Assembly (NCBI RefSeq): GCF_028737195.1
Contig: NZ_JAQZAJ010000003.1
Span: 124,001-188,000 of the forward strand
Length of the DNA stretch: 64,000 nucleotides
Source of the DNA: Pseudovibrio exalbescens
Lineage (GTDB): Bacteria; Pseudomonadota; Alphaproteobacteria; Rhizobiales; Stappiaceae
Direction of reading: 5' to 3'
In this document: piece by piece, positions 42,727 to 52,395 of the stretch
Numbering within the stretch: position 1 is the stretch's first letter
Layout: every line of letters begins with the position of its first letter
Notes under the pieces: generated by a model
Database searches by the model: none
Told to the model about the DNA's origin: nothing
The model's input: the letters and a program-made list of their open reading frames with translations, nothing else
Program-made: the position numbers and the translations under genes

Positions 42727-45081
42727 GTGTCCTTATTCTGTTTGCGTTCTGGGAGAGATGGTTTCGCCCTGCGCAATGAGCGTTGTTCATTTTCGCGCTC
42801 TGTTGTTCTCGCTTTTGCTTTCTTGTTCGCACTCTTGTTTCTGGCGGTCTCCCCGAGTTCAGCGCAGCTCAACCTATTGCTCAACAAACAGCAGGAACAA
42901 ACAGAGGCCAGCACATCAGCGCCAGCCACAGCGGCCTCGGAAAGTCAATCTGTGAGCTCTTCCATGCAGCATGCGGAGGAGCTTTCGATGGAAGCCGCCT
43001 ACGCCTTTGAAGAAGAGTTTCGGGGCCTTTTGCTTGAGCTGAGAGACGCTCCGCAGCAAGTCGCAAGCGCAATCATGCGGGTGAACCCCGATGGTCGGAC
43101 CGGTTGGATCTACTGGGCGATCGGCATTGCGTTGGCGGCCATCATTGTCGGGTACTTTGTTGGCAATTCCCTGCAGCGGTGGGGCAAGCTGAACTTTCTA
43201 GACCTTTATTCCAAAAGCCCAGACGCGCGAACGGAGAAGATCGGCTTTCTTCTGACACGGGCAATAATGATGTCGCTCGCCGTGCTGACAAACGCTGTTG
43301 TCTCTGGCGTCATCATTCTTGCTCTGTCCAATGGTCACCCGGCGACGCGTATGACAGCCATGACCATTTTGCTGGGTTATCTGTTGTTCCGGGGCATTAA
43401 CATCGTTGCGTACAGCGTGCTCGCGCCCCGTTATTCGGGCTATCGTATGGTGCCCATTGAAGATCATGTGGCCAAAGGGCTTTATCGATCCTTCATGGCT
43501 GCGGTGCTGGTTACGGCGGTTGCATTGAGCGTTTGCATGTGGTTGGGCCAGATTGGTGTTGCCACAGCCGCGCACAAGGCAGCCCTCATACTGACCGCCT
43601 TGCTGGCCGCTGTTCTTTTGAGTGTCGTCGCGTTGATGTTCCGACAAGCGATTGGGCGTGCAATCAGCGGAGAGGCTTCCGGGCACGAGAACCCGGCTAA
43701 ATGGCGCATGATGCTTGGCCGTTTCTGGCACATTCCGGCTTTGGTCTATTTTGCTTTTGCGTTTTTAAGTTCCATGCACCGGGTTGTTCTGGAGTTGCCG
43801 TCGCAGCTCGGACTGGTGATTGCGCCTATTGAGGCAGCACTCGTTGCGATGCTGGCCTATGGATTGCTGATCCTGTTGAATGACCGGGTCTTGTTGCCCC
43901 GACGCGACAGACCAGAGGCGGTCGACAGACTGGTCGTTGCCATGGAGGAGGAGGCTGCGGCCAAGGGCGAGCAAGTGGATGCCGATGAGTTGAGGGCACA
44001 GGCGCGAGCTACAGCCATGGAACAAGAACACGCCCGCGAGCCTTATCGTGATTTGGTCGACCACGGTGCCCTGATTCTGATCGTGCTTATTGGCTTTGGT
44101 TGGCTGTTTGCACGCTGGGGCGTCTCCATTGTTCAAGATGATACGTTTATCGGCAGTTTCTTTGAAATCTTTATGGTCATGTTTCTTGGCTACATGTCCT
44201 ATCGGGCAGTGGCCTTGCTCATCGACACGCAGATGGAAAAAGAGGGCGGTGGCAACGGCAATGAGCCGGGCGAGAGTGAAGTGGGGGGCGCGGGTGAAAG
44301 CCGAATTGCAACCCTGTTGCCGATCTTCCGCAACTTCCTGCTGATTACCATCGTGGTGATTTCTGTGATGGTGGTTCTGTCGGAGCTGGGTGTCAACATT
44401 GCTCCACTGTTCGCCGGTGCTGGTGTGGTTGGTCTGGCCGTTGGTTTTGGTGCTCAAACGTTGATCCGAGACATCTTCTCAGGCGCCTTCTTCCTCATTG
44501 ATGATGCGTTCCGTAAGGGGGAGTACATTGACATTGGCGAAGTGAAGGGCACCGTCGAGAAGATATCGATCCGGTCCATGCAGCTGCGTCACCACAACGG
44601 GCCGCTTAACACCGTGCCGTTTGGAGAGATTCAGTTTGTAAAGAACTTCTCCCGCGATTGGGCCATGATGAAACTGGCGTTCCGTGTGACCTACGATACG
44701 GACGTTGAAAAAGTGCGCAAGCTGATCAAGAAGTTTGGTCAGAGCCTGCTGGAGCACCCGGACTATGGGCCGAAGTTCCTGCAACCGGTAAAGTCACAGG
44801 GCGTAACGGCGCTGGAAGATTCAGCCATGATTGTGCGCGTGAAGTTCATGACCAAGCCGGGTGACCAGTTCGAGTTGCGCAAGGTGGTCTATGCCGGAAT
44901 TCGCGACATCTTCGCCCAAGAGGGCATTCATTTTGCCCACCGGGAGGTGAAAGTTCGTTTGTCCGATGAAGATCAGACACGGGAGCTCACCGAAGAGCAG
45001 AAGCGGGCGATCGCCGGCGCGGTTTTGCCTGCGGTTGAAGAGCAGCAGTTGAAACAAGCTGCCGGTGGAGATGACCGCTGA
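42727..45081 (+). CDS. Large mechanosensitive channel (MscS family), second paralog
   Basis: A 784-residue protein with a signal peptide (RSVVLAFAFLFALLFLAVSPSSA), a Ser/Gln-rich periplasmic start, about ten membrane helices and a C-terminal MscS core: 'VGLAVGFGAQTLIRDIFSGAFFLIDDAFRKGEYIDIG' and 'KGTVEKISIRSMQLRHHNGPLNTVPFGEIQFVKN'. I prefer the GTG at 42727 because GGGAGGA is 5 bp upstream, giving MSLFCLRSG. It closely parallels the channel at 11133-13352, so the two are paralogs differing mainly in their sensor regions. A terminator follows. Confidence 0.93.
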   Translation: MSLFCLRSGRDGFALRNERCSFSRSVVLAFAFLFALLFLAVSPSSAQLNLLLNKQQEQTEASTSAPATAASESQSVSSSMQHAEELSMEAAYAFEEEFRGLLLELRDAPQQVASAIMRVNPDGRTGWIYWAIGIALAAIIVGYFVGNSLQRWGKLNFLDLYSKSPDARTEKIGFLLTRAIMMSLAVLTNAVVSGVIILALSNGHPATRMTAMTILLGYLLFRGINIVAYSVLAPRYSGYRMVPIEDHVAKGLYRSFMAAVLVTAVALSVCMWLGQIGVATAAHKAALILTALLAAVLLSVVALMFRQAIGRAISGEASGHENPAKWRMMLGRFWHIPALVYFAFAFLSSMHRVVLELPSQLGLVIAPIEAALVAMLAYGLLILLNDRVLLPRRDRPEAVDRLVVAMEEEAAAKGEQVDADELRAQARATAMEQEHAREPYRDLVDHGALILIVLIGFGWLFARWGVSIVQDDTFIGSFFEIFMVMFLGYMSYRAVALLIDTQMEKEGGGNGNEPGESEVGGAGESRIATLLPIFRNFLLITIVVISVMVVLSELGVNIAPLFAGAGVVGLAVGFGAQTLIRDIFSGAFFLIDDAFRKGEYIDIGEVKGTVEKISIRSMQLRHHNGPLNTVPFGEIQFVKNFSRDWAMMKLAFRVTYDTDVEKVRKLIKKFGQSLLEHPDYGPKFLQPVKSQGVTALEDSAMIVRVKFMTKPGDQFELRKVVYAGIRDIFAQEGIHFAHREVKVRLSDEDQTRELTEEQKRAIAGAVLPAVEEQQLKQAAGGDDR

Positions 45082-45105
45082 CATCAATCTCATGCGTGAA
45101 TAATG

Positions 45106-45135
45106 GCGCGGGGCCGTTGGTCCCGCGCTTTTTTT
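45106..45135 (+). terminator. Terminator after the second mscS
   Basis: GCGCGGG (45106-45112) with CCCGCGC (45122-45128) and a long T run (TTTTTTTTT), 24 bp beyond the stop. Confidence 0.92.
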
Positions 45136-45207
45136 CGCTGTAGCCGGAGCGGGTGCAACACAGAAACGATTTTTTACAGCGGTAGCGCACTTGGAGTAAC
45201 TTTTTCC

Positions 45208-45236
45208 TTGCACGTATAAAGATATCTTTATATCAA
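45208..45236 (+). promoter_or_regulatory. Promoter with 18-bp palindromic operator before the ArsR-metF-metH unit
   Basis: TATAAAGATATCTTTATA (45215-45232) is a perfect palindrome. It sits between a TTGCAC -35 (45208-45213) and a TATCAA -10 (45231-45236, 17-bp spacing), so a bound repressor would block RNA polymerase. It lies 38 bp before the ArsR-type regulator start. Sites of this AT-rich GATATC type are, as I recall, those of SAM/SAH-responsive ArsR regulators of methionine genes. Confidence 0.72.
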
Positions 45237-45270
45237 CTTATCCAGTGAGTGTAAGGGACAGGTTGAAGCG

Positions 45271-46299
45271 GTGATTGAGAGCGTACGCCCCAACAACAAT
45301 CGTAGAGCTGGAGTGGATGAGCTGGTGGCTTGCCTGCGGGCTTCCGGTGAGACCACCCGTATACGGCTGCTTGCCCTGCTCAAGGAAGGGGAGCTGACGG
45401 TTAAGGATGTGACCAGCATTCTCGGCCAAAGTCAGCCTCGCATCTCTCGGCACCTCAAACTTCTTTCGGAGGCGGGCATTATCCAGCGTTATCCAGAGGG
45501 CGCGTGGGTATACTACCGTCTGGGAGATAGCGGCAGTGCAGCGGTTGCTCGCACGATCCTCTCCCATGCCGATCCTGATGATCCGGTCCTCGCGGCTGAT
45601 CGAGAGCGCCTTGAGGCGCTGCGCCGGGCCAAGGCTGAGGAGGCTGCGGCCTACTTCGCATCACGCGCTGACAGCTGGGATCAGGAGCGCAATCTTCATG
45701 TGCCTGACGCTGCTGTTGAAGCTGCGATGCGCAAGGCGGTTGGTTCGAAGCCTTTCGACAGTTTTCTAGATCTGGGCACAGGGACTGGCCGCCTGCTGGA
45801 CCTTTTTCAGGATCAGTACAGCCGTGGTATTGGCATCGATGCCAGCCAGAGCATGCTTTCTGTTGCCCGCGCCAACCTTGCCAAGGCTGGCGTCAACAAC
45901 GCTCAGGTGCGGCAGGGGGACATCTATGCGCTGCCAATCCCGCCACGTTCAACCGATGTGGCTGTGATCCATCAGGTTTTGCATTATCTGGAAGAGCCGT
46001 CCCGGGCAATCACAGAGGCTGCTCGCACGTTGCGCCCCGGTGGGCGCTTGCTCCTCGTGGACTTTGCGCCGCACGATCTTGAGTTTCTTCGCGAAAAACA
46101 CGCGCACCGCCGTCTCGGTTTTTCCCATGAGCAGGTGGCGCGCTGGTTGGATGATGCCAACCTCGACCTTGTGAAACAGCAGGACCTTTGCCCCGAAGAA
46201 GGCAAGTCCGAACAACTGACAGTAACCCTTTGGCTGGCGCAGGACCGACGCATTGCAACGGACCTTCCCGTAGCCGACCCTACCCAGGAGCTTGCGTAA
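45271..46299 (+). CDS. ArsR-family regulator fused to a SAM-dependent methyltransferase domain
   Basis: A 342-residue fusion. Residues 10-100 are an ArsR-type winged helix ('ETTRIRLLALLKEGELTVKDVTSILGQSQPRISRHLKLLSEAGIIQRYPEGAWVYYRL'). Residues 125-330 are a class I methyltransferase with motif I FLDLGTGTGRLLDLF (about 165-179), 'GIGIDASQSMLSVARANL', and 'DVAVIHQVLHYLEEPSRAITEAARTLRPGGRLLLVDFAPHD'. Position before metF and metH and the palindromic operator suggest it senses SAM or SAH to control the methyl cycle. GTG at 45271 starts it. The methyltransferase may be a sensor rather than an enzyme; this is inferred. Confidence 0.9.
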   Translation: MIESVRPNNNRRAGVDELVACLRASGETTRIRLLALLKEGELTVKDVTSILGQSQPRISRHLKLLSEAGIIQRYPEGAWVYYRLGDSGSAAVARTILSHADPDDPVLAADRERLEALRRAKAEEAAAYFASRADSWDQERNLHVPDAAVEAAMRKAVGSKPFDSFLDLGTGTGRLLDLFQDQYSRGIGIDASQSMLSVARANLAKAGVNNAQVRQGDIYALPIPPRSTDVAVIHQVLHYLEEPSRAITEAARTLRPGGRLLLVDFAPHDLEFLREKHAHRRLGFSHEQVARWLDDANLDLVKQQDLCPEEGKSEQLTVTLWLAQDRRIATDLPVADPTQELA

Positions 46300-46301
46300 C
46301 A

Positions 46302-47231
46302 ATGGCTGATCTTGATCCGGGCCGCCGCTATAGATTGAATGGCGCCTCAGATATCGCCGTATCCTTTGAGTTTTTTCCGCCTAAATCGGAAAAGATGGAG
46401 CAGACTCTCTGGAACTCCATTGAGCGTCTTGCCCCTTTGCAGCCTGACTTTGTCTCGGTGACCTATGGTGCTGGCGGCTCTACCCGTGAGCGCACGCACT
46501 CCACTGTTGAGCGGCTTGTGCAAGAGACCAACCTGAAACCGGCAGCGCACCTGACTTGCGTGGACGCCACCAAGGCAGACGTGGATGAGGTCATCCGCGC
46601 CTATTGGGATGCGGGTGTGCGCCACATCGTGGCCTTGCGCGGGGACCCGGCAGCAGGTGTGGGTGAGAAGTATGTGCCCCATCCTGAAGGGTATCAGAAC
46701 ACGGCTGATCTGGTCGCCAGCATCAAGCGCATCGGTGATTTTGAAGTCTCGGTTTCGGCTTATCCGGAACGACATCCGGAAAGTCCCAGCTGGGAGGTGG
46801 AGATGGATGTCTTGAAAGCCAAAGTGGATGCGGGTGCCACGCGCGCCATGACCCAATTCTTCTTCAACAACGACGATTACCTTCGGTATGTAGACCGTGT
46901 GCGTGCAGCAGGTATCGACATTCCAATCGTGCCGGGCATTGTGCCGGTGACGAGCTTCAAGGGTATTTCCGGCTTTGCATCCAAGACAGGTGCGTCTGTT
47001 CCGCAATGGCTGGCCCGCCGCTTTGAGGGCTTGGATGATGATCCCAAGACCCGAGAGCTGGTGGCGGCGGCTGTAGCTGCCGAGCAGGTGCTTGATTTGG
47101 TCGATCATGGTGTTAGTGAGTTCCACTTCTACACCATGAACAAGGCAGATCTTGTCTACGCCATTTGCCATATGCTGGGTTTGCGTGATGCAACCCAATC
47201 GTCCCAATCTACTGCGTTTGCCGCGGCCTGA
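46302..47231 (+). CDS. metF: 5,10-methylenetetrahydrofolate reductase
   Basis: Makes 5-methyltetrahydrofolate, the methyl donor for MetH. The 309-residue FAD-dependent TIM-barrel protein has 'VSFEFFPPKSEKMEQTLWNSIERL', 'SVTYGAGGSTRERT', 'HLTCVDATKADVDEVI', 'HIVALRGDPA' and 'FFFNNDDYLRYVDR', matching MetF. I chose the ATG at 46302, 2 bp after the previous stop and behind AGGAG; an upstream in-frame ATG would lie inside the ArsR gene. It sits between the regulator and metH, so the three form one transcript. Confidence 0.96.
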   Translation: MADLDPGRRYRLNGASDIAVSFEFFPPKSEKMEQTLWNSIERLAPLQPDFVSVTYGAGGSTRERTHSTVERLVQETNLKPAAHLTCVDATKADVDEVIRAYWDAGVRHIVALRGDPAAGVGEKYVPHPEGYQNTADLVASIKRIGDFEVSVSAYPERHPESPSWEVEMDVLKAKVDAGATRAMTQFFFNNDDYLRYVDRVRAAGIDIPIVPGIVPVTSFKGISGFASKTGASVPQWLARRFEGLDDDPKTRELVAAAVAAEQVLDLVDHGVSEFHFYTMNKADLVYAICHMLGLRDATQSSQSTAFAAA

Positions 47232-47261
47232 TATTACGAAGAAACCAGAAAAGCAGATAGA

Positions 47262-50200
47262 ATGAGCATTTCCGCCAGTCCCAAAAAATCCGATGTGTTC
47301 AAGACACTGAGTGACGCTGCCAAAGAACGTATTCTGGTTCTTGATGGCGCGATGGGAACCATGATTCAGGCCTTGAAGCTGGATGAAGACGGCTATCGCG
47401 GGGAACGGTTCAAGCAGTGGCACATGCCGCTGCAGGGGAACAACGACATGTTGGTCCTCACCCAGCCGGATGCCATCCGCAAGATTCACTTCCAGTACCT
47501 GGAAGCTGGTGCGGACATTGTTGAAACCAACACGTTTTCCTCCACCAGCATCGCGCAGGCCGACTACGGCATGGAAGAGTTCGTTTATGAACTCAACAAA
47601 GAAGGGGCGCGGCTTGCAAAAGAAGCTTGCGAGCAGATGCTGGCCATTGACCCTTCTCGCCCGCGCTTCGTCGCAGGCGGCCTTGGTCCGACCAACCGGA
47701 CGGCCTCGATCTCGCCAGACGTGAACAACCCTGGTTTTCGTGGGGTGACCTTCGATGAGCTGCGTATTGCCTATGCGGAGGCGGTGCGCGGCCTGATGGA
47801 TGGCGGCTGCGATCTCATTCTTGTCGAGACGATCTTCGACACATTGAACGCCAAGGCGGCGCTGTTTGCCATCGATGAGGTCTTTGAAGAGAAGGGCGTG
47901 GCGCTGCCTGTGATGGTGTCCGGAACAATCACCGACCTTTCCGGACGTACACTCTCTGGTCAGACCCCGGAAGCATTCTGGAACTCCATTCGTCACGCCC
48001 GTCCGTTTACCGTGGGCTTGAACTGTGCGCTGGGCGCCAAGGAGATGCGCGCTCACGTGAGTGAAATCTCCCGTGTTGCGGACACTCTGGTGTGCGCCTA
48101 CCCGAACGCGGGCCTGCCGAACGAGTTTGGCGAGTATGATGAAAGCCCGGAATACATGGCGAGCTTGCTCAAGGAGTGGGCTGAATCCGGCTTGATCAAC
48201 GTGGTGGGGGGGTGCTGCGGGACCACACCTGCGCACATCAATGCGGTGTATGAGGCGGTGAAGGACATTGCCCCGCGCACAGTGCCGGAAGTTGATCGCT
48301 TGATGCGCCTCTCGGGCCTCGAGCCCTTCACGCTGACCAAGGAAGTGAACTTCGTCAACGTAGGTGAGCGCACCAACGTGACCGGTTCAGCCCGGTTCCG
48401 CAAGCTCATCAAGAATGGGGATTACGCGACCGCTTTGGATGTTGCGCGCAGCCAGGTGGAAAACGGCGCGCAGATCATCGACATCAATATGGATGAAGGC
48501 CTGCTCGATAGTGAGGAGGCGATGGTTACCTTCCTCAACCTGCTGGCGGCGGAACCGGATATCGCCCGCGTGCCGATCATGATCGACAGCTCCAAGTGGA
48601 CCGTGATTGAGGCGGGCTTGAAATGTGTTCAGGGCAAGCCGGTGGTGAACTCCATCTCCCTCAAAGAGGGGGAAGAAGCCTTCCTTGAACATGCCCAGTT
48701 GGTCCGGCGTTACGGTGCGGCTGTGGTGATCATGGCCTTTGATGAGACCGGGCAGGCCGATACCTTTGAGCGAAAGATCGAGATTTGTAAGCGCAGCTAT
48801 GACACGCTCGTAGAGAAGCTGGACTTCCCGCCGGAAGACATCATCTTTGACCCGAACATCTTTGCGGTTGCCACAGGTATTGAGGAGCACAACAACTACG
48901 GCAACGACTTTATCAACGCGACCAAATGGATCTCTGAGAACCTGCCGCACGCGCACATCTCTGGCGGCGTGTCCAACCTGTCTTTCTCGTTCCGCGGCAA
49001 TGAGCCTGTCCGTGAGGCCATGCACTCCGTGTTCCTGTACCACGCCATTCAGGTTGGTATGGACATGGGCATTGTGAACGCTGGTCAGCTGGCTGTTTAC
49101 GACAACCTGCCGGGGCAGCTGCGTGAACTCTGCGAAGATGTGGTGTTGAACCGCCGCGACGATTCCACGGATCGCCTGCTGGAAGTGGCCGACACGTTCA
49201 AAGGCAGTGGCGGCAAGAAGCGCGAAGTCGACCTGACTTGGCGTGAAGGCCCCGTGGAAAAGCGGCTCGAGCACTCGTTGGTTCACGGCATCACCGATTA
49301 CATTGTCGAAGACACCGAGGAAGCGCGGTTGAATGCCAAGCGCCCACTGCACGTGATTGAAGGTCCGTTGATGGACGGCATGAACGTTGTGGGTGATCTG
49401 TTCGGCGCGGGCAAGATGTTCCTGCCGCAGGTGGTGAAATCCGCCCGTGTGATGAAGGCCGCTGTTGCCCATCTTATGCCGTTCCTTGAAGAGGAAAAGC
49501 GGCTGCTTGGCCTCGATGAGAAATCGGCCAATGGCAAAATTCTCATGGCAACTGTGAAGGGCGATGTGCATGACATCGGCAAAAATATCGTCGGTGTGGT
49601 GCTGCAGTGTAACAACTTCGAAGTGATCGACCTAGGTGTGATGGTGCCGACCTCAAAGATCATCGAGAAGGCCAAGGAGCATAAGGTGGACATTATCGGT
49701 TTGTCCGGCCTGATCACGCCTTCCTTGGATGAGATGTGCCATGTGGCCAGCGAAATGGAGCGTGAAGGCCTTGATATGCCGTTGCTTATTGGCGGCGCGA
49801 CCACGTCGCGTGTTCATACGGCGGTGAAGATCCATCCAAATTACAATCGCGGTCAGGCGATCTATGTGACTGATGCAGGCCGTGCCGTTGGTGTGGCCTC
49901 GCGCCTGATGGCAGAGGGACAGCGGGATCCATATTACACGGAGATCCGCGAAGAGTATGAGAAGATCGCCGATGGACATGCGCGCTCGCGGAACCAGAAG
50001 GCGCGCACCACGCTGGCTGAAGCTCAGGCAAACGCCTACAAGCCGACTTTTGAAAACCACCGTCCGGTGAAGCCGTCGTTCCTTGGCACCAAGACCATCG
50101 AGAACTTCCCACTGGAAGAACTGGTCCCGTACATCGACTGGACGCCATTCTTCATGACATGGGAGATCAAGGGCACCTATCCCTCGGTCTTGACTGATGA

Positions 50201-51008
50201 TCGATACGGTCCGGCGGCCCAGGCGCTCTACAACGATGCTCAGGAGATGCTCAAGGAGATCGTGGAGAAAAAGCTGTTGCAGGCCAATGGTGTGGTAGGT
50301 TTTTGGCCGTGCAGCCGTGAGGGTGACGATATCATCGTCTATGAAGACGAGAGCCGCGAGAAGGAGCTGTCACGCTTCTTCACCATCCGCCAGCAGATGT
50401 CTCGGACCAGCTCCGACCGCAAGAATTTGGCGCTTGCCGACTTCATCGCGCCGGCCGAGCTGGGTATCGACGATTATATTGGCGGGTTTGCGGTGACCTC
50501 TGGCCACGGCGAAGAAAAGCTGGCCGAGTATTACGCCTCACAAGGGGACGACTACAACAAGATCCTCAGCCAAGCGCTGGCGGACCGCCTTGCCGAAGCT
50601 TTCGCCGAGAAGATGCACCAGATGGTGCGGACCGAGTTCTGGGGCTACGCTCCTGATGAGGCGCTGAGCAATGAAGAGCTGATTGGCGAGAAGTATGATG
50701 GCATTCGTCCTGCGCCGGGCTATCCTGCTCAACCAGACCACACCGAGAAGGAGACGCTGTTCAAGCTGCTCGATGCCACGAACCAAACCGGGATCACGCT
50801 GACTGAGAGCTTTGCCATGTGGCCGGGCTCTGCGGTGTCGGGCCTCTATTTTTCCCATCCGGAGAGCCATTATTTTGGTGTTGGCAAGATCGAAGAGGAT
50901 CAGGTAGTCGACTATGCGCGGCGCAAAGGCTGGGATCTGGAAACCGCCGAGCGCTGGCTTGCGCCGATCCTGAACTACATTCCAGCACGGCGAGAAGCCG
51001 CAGAATAG
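47262..51008 (+). CDS. metH: Cobalamin-dependent methionine synthase
   Basis: Transfers the methyl group from methyl-THF to homocysteine through cobalamin. All four modules are in order in 1248 residues: homocysteine domain with Zn ligand cysteines (LNCALG near 252 and GGCCGTTP near 316), pterin domain ([14 protein letters not shown] and [12 protein letters not shown]), cobalamin domain with the axial His in [11 protein letters not shown] (near 770) and [13 protein letters not shown], and the activation domain ending with [16 protein letters not shown]. coli MetH has 1227 residues. It follows metF by 30 bp, and a terminator comes after it. Confidence 0.97.
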   Translation: MSISASPKKSDVFKTLSDAAKERILVLDGAMGTMIQALKLDEDGYRGERFKQWHMPLQGNNDMLVLTQPDAIRKIHFQYLEAGADIVETNTFSSTSIAQADYGMEEFVYELNKEGARLAKEACEQMLAIDPSRPRFVAGGLGPTNRTASISPDVNNPGFRGVTFDELRIAYAEAVRGLMDGGCDLILVETIFDTLNAKAALFAIDEVFEEKGVALPVMVSGTITDLSGRTLSGQTPEAFWNSIRHARPFTVGLNCALGAKEMRAHVSEISRVADTLVCAYPNAGLPNEFGEYDESPEYMASLLKEWAESGLINVVGGCCGTTPAHINAVYEAVKDIAPRTVPEVDRLMRLSGLEPFTLTKEVNFVNVGERTNVTGSARFRKLIKNGDYATALDVARSQVENGAQIIDINMDEGLLDSEEAMVTFLNLLAAEPDIARVPIMIDSSKWTVIEAGLKCVQGKPVVNSISLKEGEEAFLEHAQLVRRYGAAVVIMAFDETGQADTFERKIEICKRSYDTLVEKLDFPPEDIIFDPNIFAVATGIEEHNNYGNDFINATKWISENLPHAHISGGVSNLSFSFRGNEPVREAMHSVFLYHAIQVGMDMGIVNAGQLAVYDNLPGQLRELCEDVVLNRRDDSTDRLLEVADTFKGSGGKKREVDLTWREGPVEKRLEHSLVHGITDYIVEDTEEARLNAKRPLHVIEGPLMDGMNVVGDLFGAGKMFLPQVVKSARVMKAAVAHLMPFLEEEKRLLGLDEKSANGKILMATVKGDVHDIGKNIVGVVLQCNNFEVIDLGVMVPTSKIIEKAKEHKVDIIGLSGLITPSLDEMCHVASEMEREGLDMPLLIGGATTSRVHTAVKIHPNYNRGQAIYVTDAGRAVGVASRLMAEGQRDPYYTEIREEYEKIADGHARSRNQKARTTLAEAQANAYKPTFENHRPVKPSFLGTKTIENFPLEELVPYIDWTPFFMTWEIKGTYPSVLTDDRYGPAAQALYNDAQEMLKEIVEKKLLQANGVVGFWPCSREGDDIIVYEDESREKELSRFFTIRQQMSRTSSDRKNLALADFIAPAELGIDDYIGGFAVTSGHGEEKLAEYYASQGDDYNKILSQALADRLAEAFAEKMHQMVRTEFWGYAPDEALSNEELIGEKYDGIRPAPGYPAQPDHTEKETLFKLLDATNQTGITLTESFAMWPGSAVSGLYFSHPESHYFGVGKIEEDQVVDYARRKGWDLETAERWLAPILNYIPARREAAE

Positions 51009-51040
51009 CGCCGTTTTTGGCCTCATATTCAACAGCATCA

Positions 51041-51074
51041 AGAGGGTGGTCCTGCGGGGCCGCCCTCTTTGTTT
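51041..51074 (+). terminator. Terminator after metH
   Basis: AGAGGGTGG with CCGCCCTCT (one G-U pair) around CCTGCGGGG-type loop DNA, followed by TTGTTTG. It ends the regulator-metF-metH transcript 33 bp past the stop. Confidence 0.8.
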
Positions 51075-51200
51075 GTCTAGCAACTTTTACTCAGTTGCTG
51101 AATGCACTGTTCACAATAACTGCTCTAATCATTCTGAAATTTGTGCGTATGTTAACTCTCGAAACGAACAAGGGACGCCTTGGACAGGCGAGAGAAAACA

Positions 51201-51797
51201 ATGGCTGACACACTGAAAATCCTCTCTGTAGAGTCTTCTGCACAGACTGCTGGTTCTGTTACTCGCAAGCTTTCCAAGCAGTTGATCGAAACTCTTTCCG
51301 GGAAAAATGGCGGTGCTGAAGTAGTGGTGCGTGACTTGAACCAACCACTCGAGTTCATCGACGAAACATGGGTAGGGGCGAACTACACGGCTCCCGAGCA
51401 GCGCTCTGAAGAGCAAAAGGCCCGTTTGGCGCTTTCCGACAAGCTGGTAGCTGAGTTGCAGGCTGCTGATGTGATTGTCATCGGCTCCCCAATCTACAAC
51501 TTCTCGGTTCCTGCCACGCTCAAGGCATGGATCGATCTGGTTGCCCGCGCTGGCGTGACCTTCCGCTACACAGAAGCTGGCCCAGAAGGCCTCTTGAAAG
51601 GCAAGAAGGCATACGTTCTGGTCGCCTCTGGTGGTGTGCCATTGGGCTCTGGCTTTGATTACAACAGCCCTTACATCCGCCAGTTCCTTGGCTTCATCGG
51701 CATCACAGATGTTGAGTTCATTGCGGCGGACGGTCTGATGACCAAGGGTGATGAGGCTGTCTCTGCGGCTGAAGCAGCTATCAAGGCTGTTGCCTAA
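51201..51797 (+). CDS. azoR: FMN-dependent NADH-azoreductase
   Basis: A 198-residue flavodoxin-fold protein of the AzoR family, which reduces quinones and azo compounds with NADH in two-electron steps. Motifs include the N-terminal FMN loop 'SVESSAQTAGSVTRKLS', 'VIVIGSPIYNFSVPATLKAWIDLVARAGVTFRYTEAGPEGLLKGKKAYVLVASGG' and 'FLGFIGITDVEFIAADG'. Codon bias is strong (Pro CCA), implying high expression. It starts at ATG 51201 with only a weak AGAG upstream. A terminator follows; the gene is single. Confidence 0.93.
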   Translation: MADTLKILSVESSAQTAGSVTRKLSKQLIETLSGKNGGAEVVVRDLNQPLEFIDETWVGANYTAPEQRSEEQKARLALSDKLVAELQAADVIVIGSPIYNFSVPATLKAWIDLVARAGVTFRYTEAGPEGLLKGKKAYVLVASGGVPLGSGFDYNSPYIRQFLGFIGITDVEFIAADGLMTKGDEAVSAAEAAIKAVA

Positions 51798-51819
51798 GCC
51801 GCTCTGGCACAAAGCAAAC

Positions 51820-51856
51820 AAAAAAAGGCGGTCCCAAGTGGGCCGCCTTTTTTGTT
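51820..51856 (+). terminator. Terminator after azoR
   Basis: AAAAAAGGCGGTCCC-AAGT-GGGCCGCCTTTTTT with a T/C mismatch; symmetrical A and T tails make it work from either side. It is 22 bp past the azoR stop. Confidence 0.9.
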
Positions 51857-51911
51857 TCAAACGAGTGCCTCAGGCTATGAAGCCTTGAGCATTTACAAGG
51901 GCTTTACTCGA

Positions 51912-51995
51912 TCACACAATTCCCAGGATGATGGCTCCCAGAAACAGGAAAGTGAGAGAAATAGCGGCGATGTTGATGCTCTGACTGACGCTCAC
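51912..51995 (-). CDS. 27-residue single-helix membrane protein (candidate)
   Basis: A GTG at 51995 (CAC at 51993-51995) is preceded by an excellent GGGAGG site at 6-bp spacing and encodes MSVSQSINIAAISLTFLFLGAIILGIV, here 27 residues with one membrane helix (about 8-26). An in-frame ATG at 52010 would add five residues but lacks a ribosome site and would include the GGGAGG as coding. Nothing else occupies the space. The function is unknown. Longer upstream frames look non-coding. Confidence 0.5.
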   Translation of the reverse strand: MSVSQSINIAAISLTFLFLGAIILGIV

Positions 51996-52336
51996 GTTTT
52001 TGCCTCCCATCGGCTGTTTGTCCGTGAACTCTATGTGACAATGCGGAGAGGGCAAAGCAAAAATATTACAGGTGAGACTAAAAAAGCAGAAAACTGTGCC
52101 GTAGCCCGACGAAACAAACCGGTGAGATTGGATTGTTTTAATTCTAAACAGCGGTGCGAAATCGCCATTAATCAAAAGGTTAGTGGGCTTTCGTCTAGCT
52201 CGATTTCTCAAGGTTGACCGAAGAATGCGGCAGGGTGTCGCAATTTTGCAAATTTGAAAGCGCTCCCTGAATTATCTCAGGGGAATTTTTACGTTTTGTG
52301 AAGAATCGGGGATACGGGACTGCAGGTTTATTGAAT

Positions 52337-52368
52337 GCAAAAAGGCCCCGCCGGGGGAGTGCGGGGCA
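52337..52368 (-). terminator. Terminator after the BA14K gene
   Basis: GCCCCGC (52345-52351) with GCGGGGC (52361-52367), and A residues to its left giving a U run on the minus strand. It is about 28 bp past the BA14K stop. Confidence 0.85.
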
Positions 52369-52395
52369 AGTTTGCAGAAGGTCAGGAACTGAAGC

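Noticed and set aside
46188-46301. Upstream in-frame start for metF
   Set aside because: It would place about 38 extra residues inside the preceding gene; the ATG at 46302 has AGGAG and matches the MetF N-terminus.
47232-47261. SAM or cobalamin riboswitch before metF or metH
   Set aside because: Only 2 and 30 bp separate the genes, with no room for a riboswitch; the 45.1-45.27 kb leader shows a protein-type palindrome instead.
46347-48236. 629-codon open frame opposite metF and metH
   Set aside because: It lies entirely antisense to two clearly identified enzymes; composition and lack of domains mark it as a shadow.
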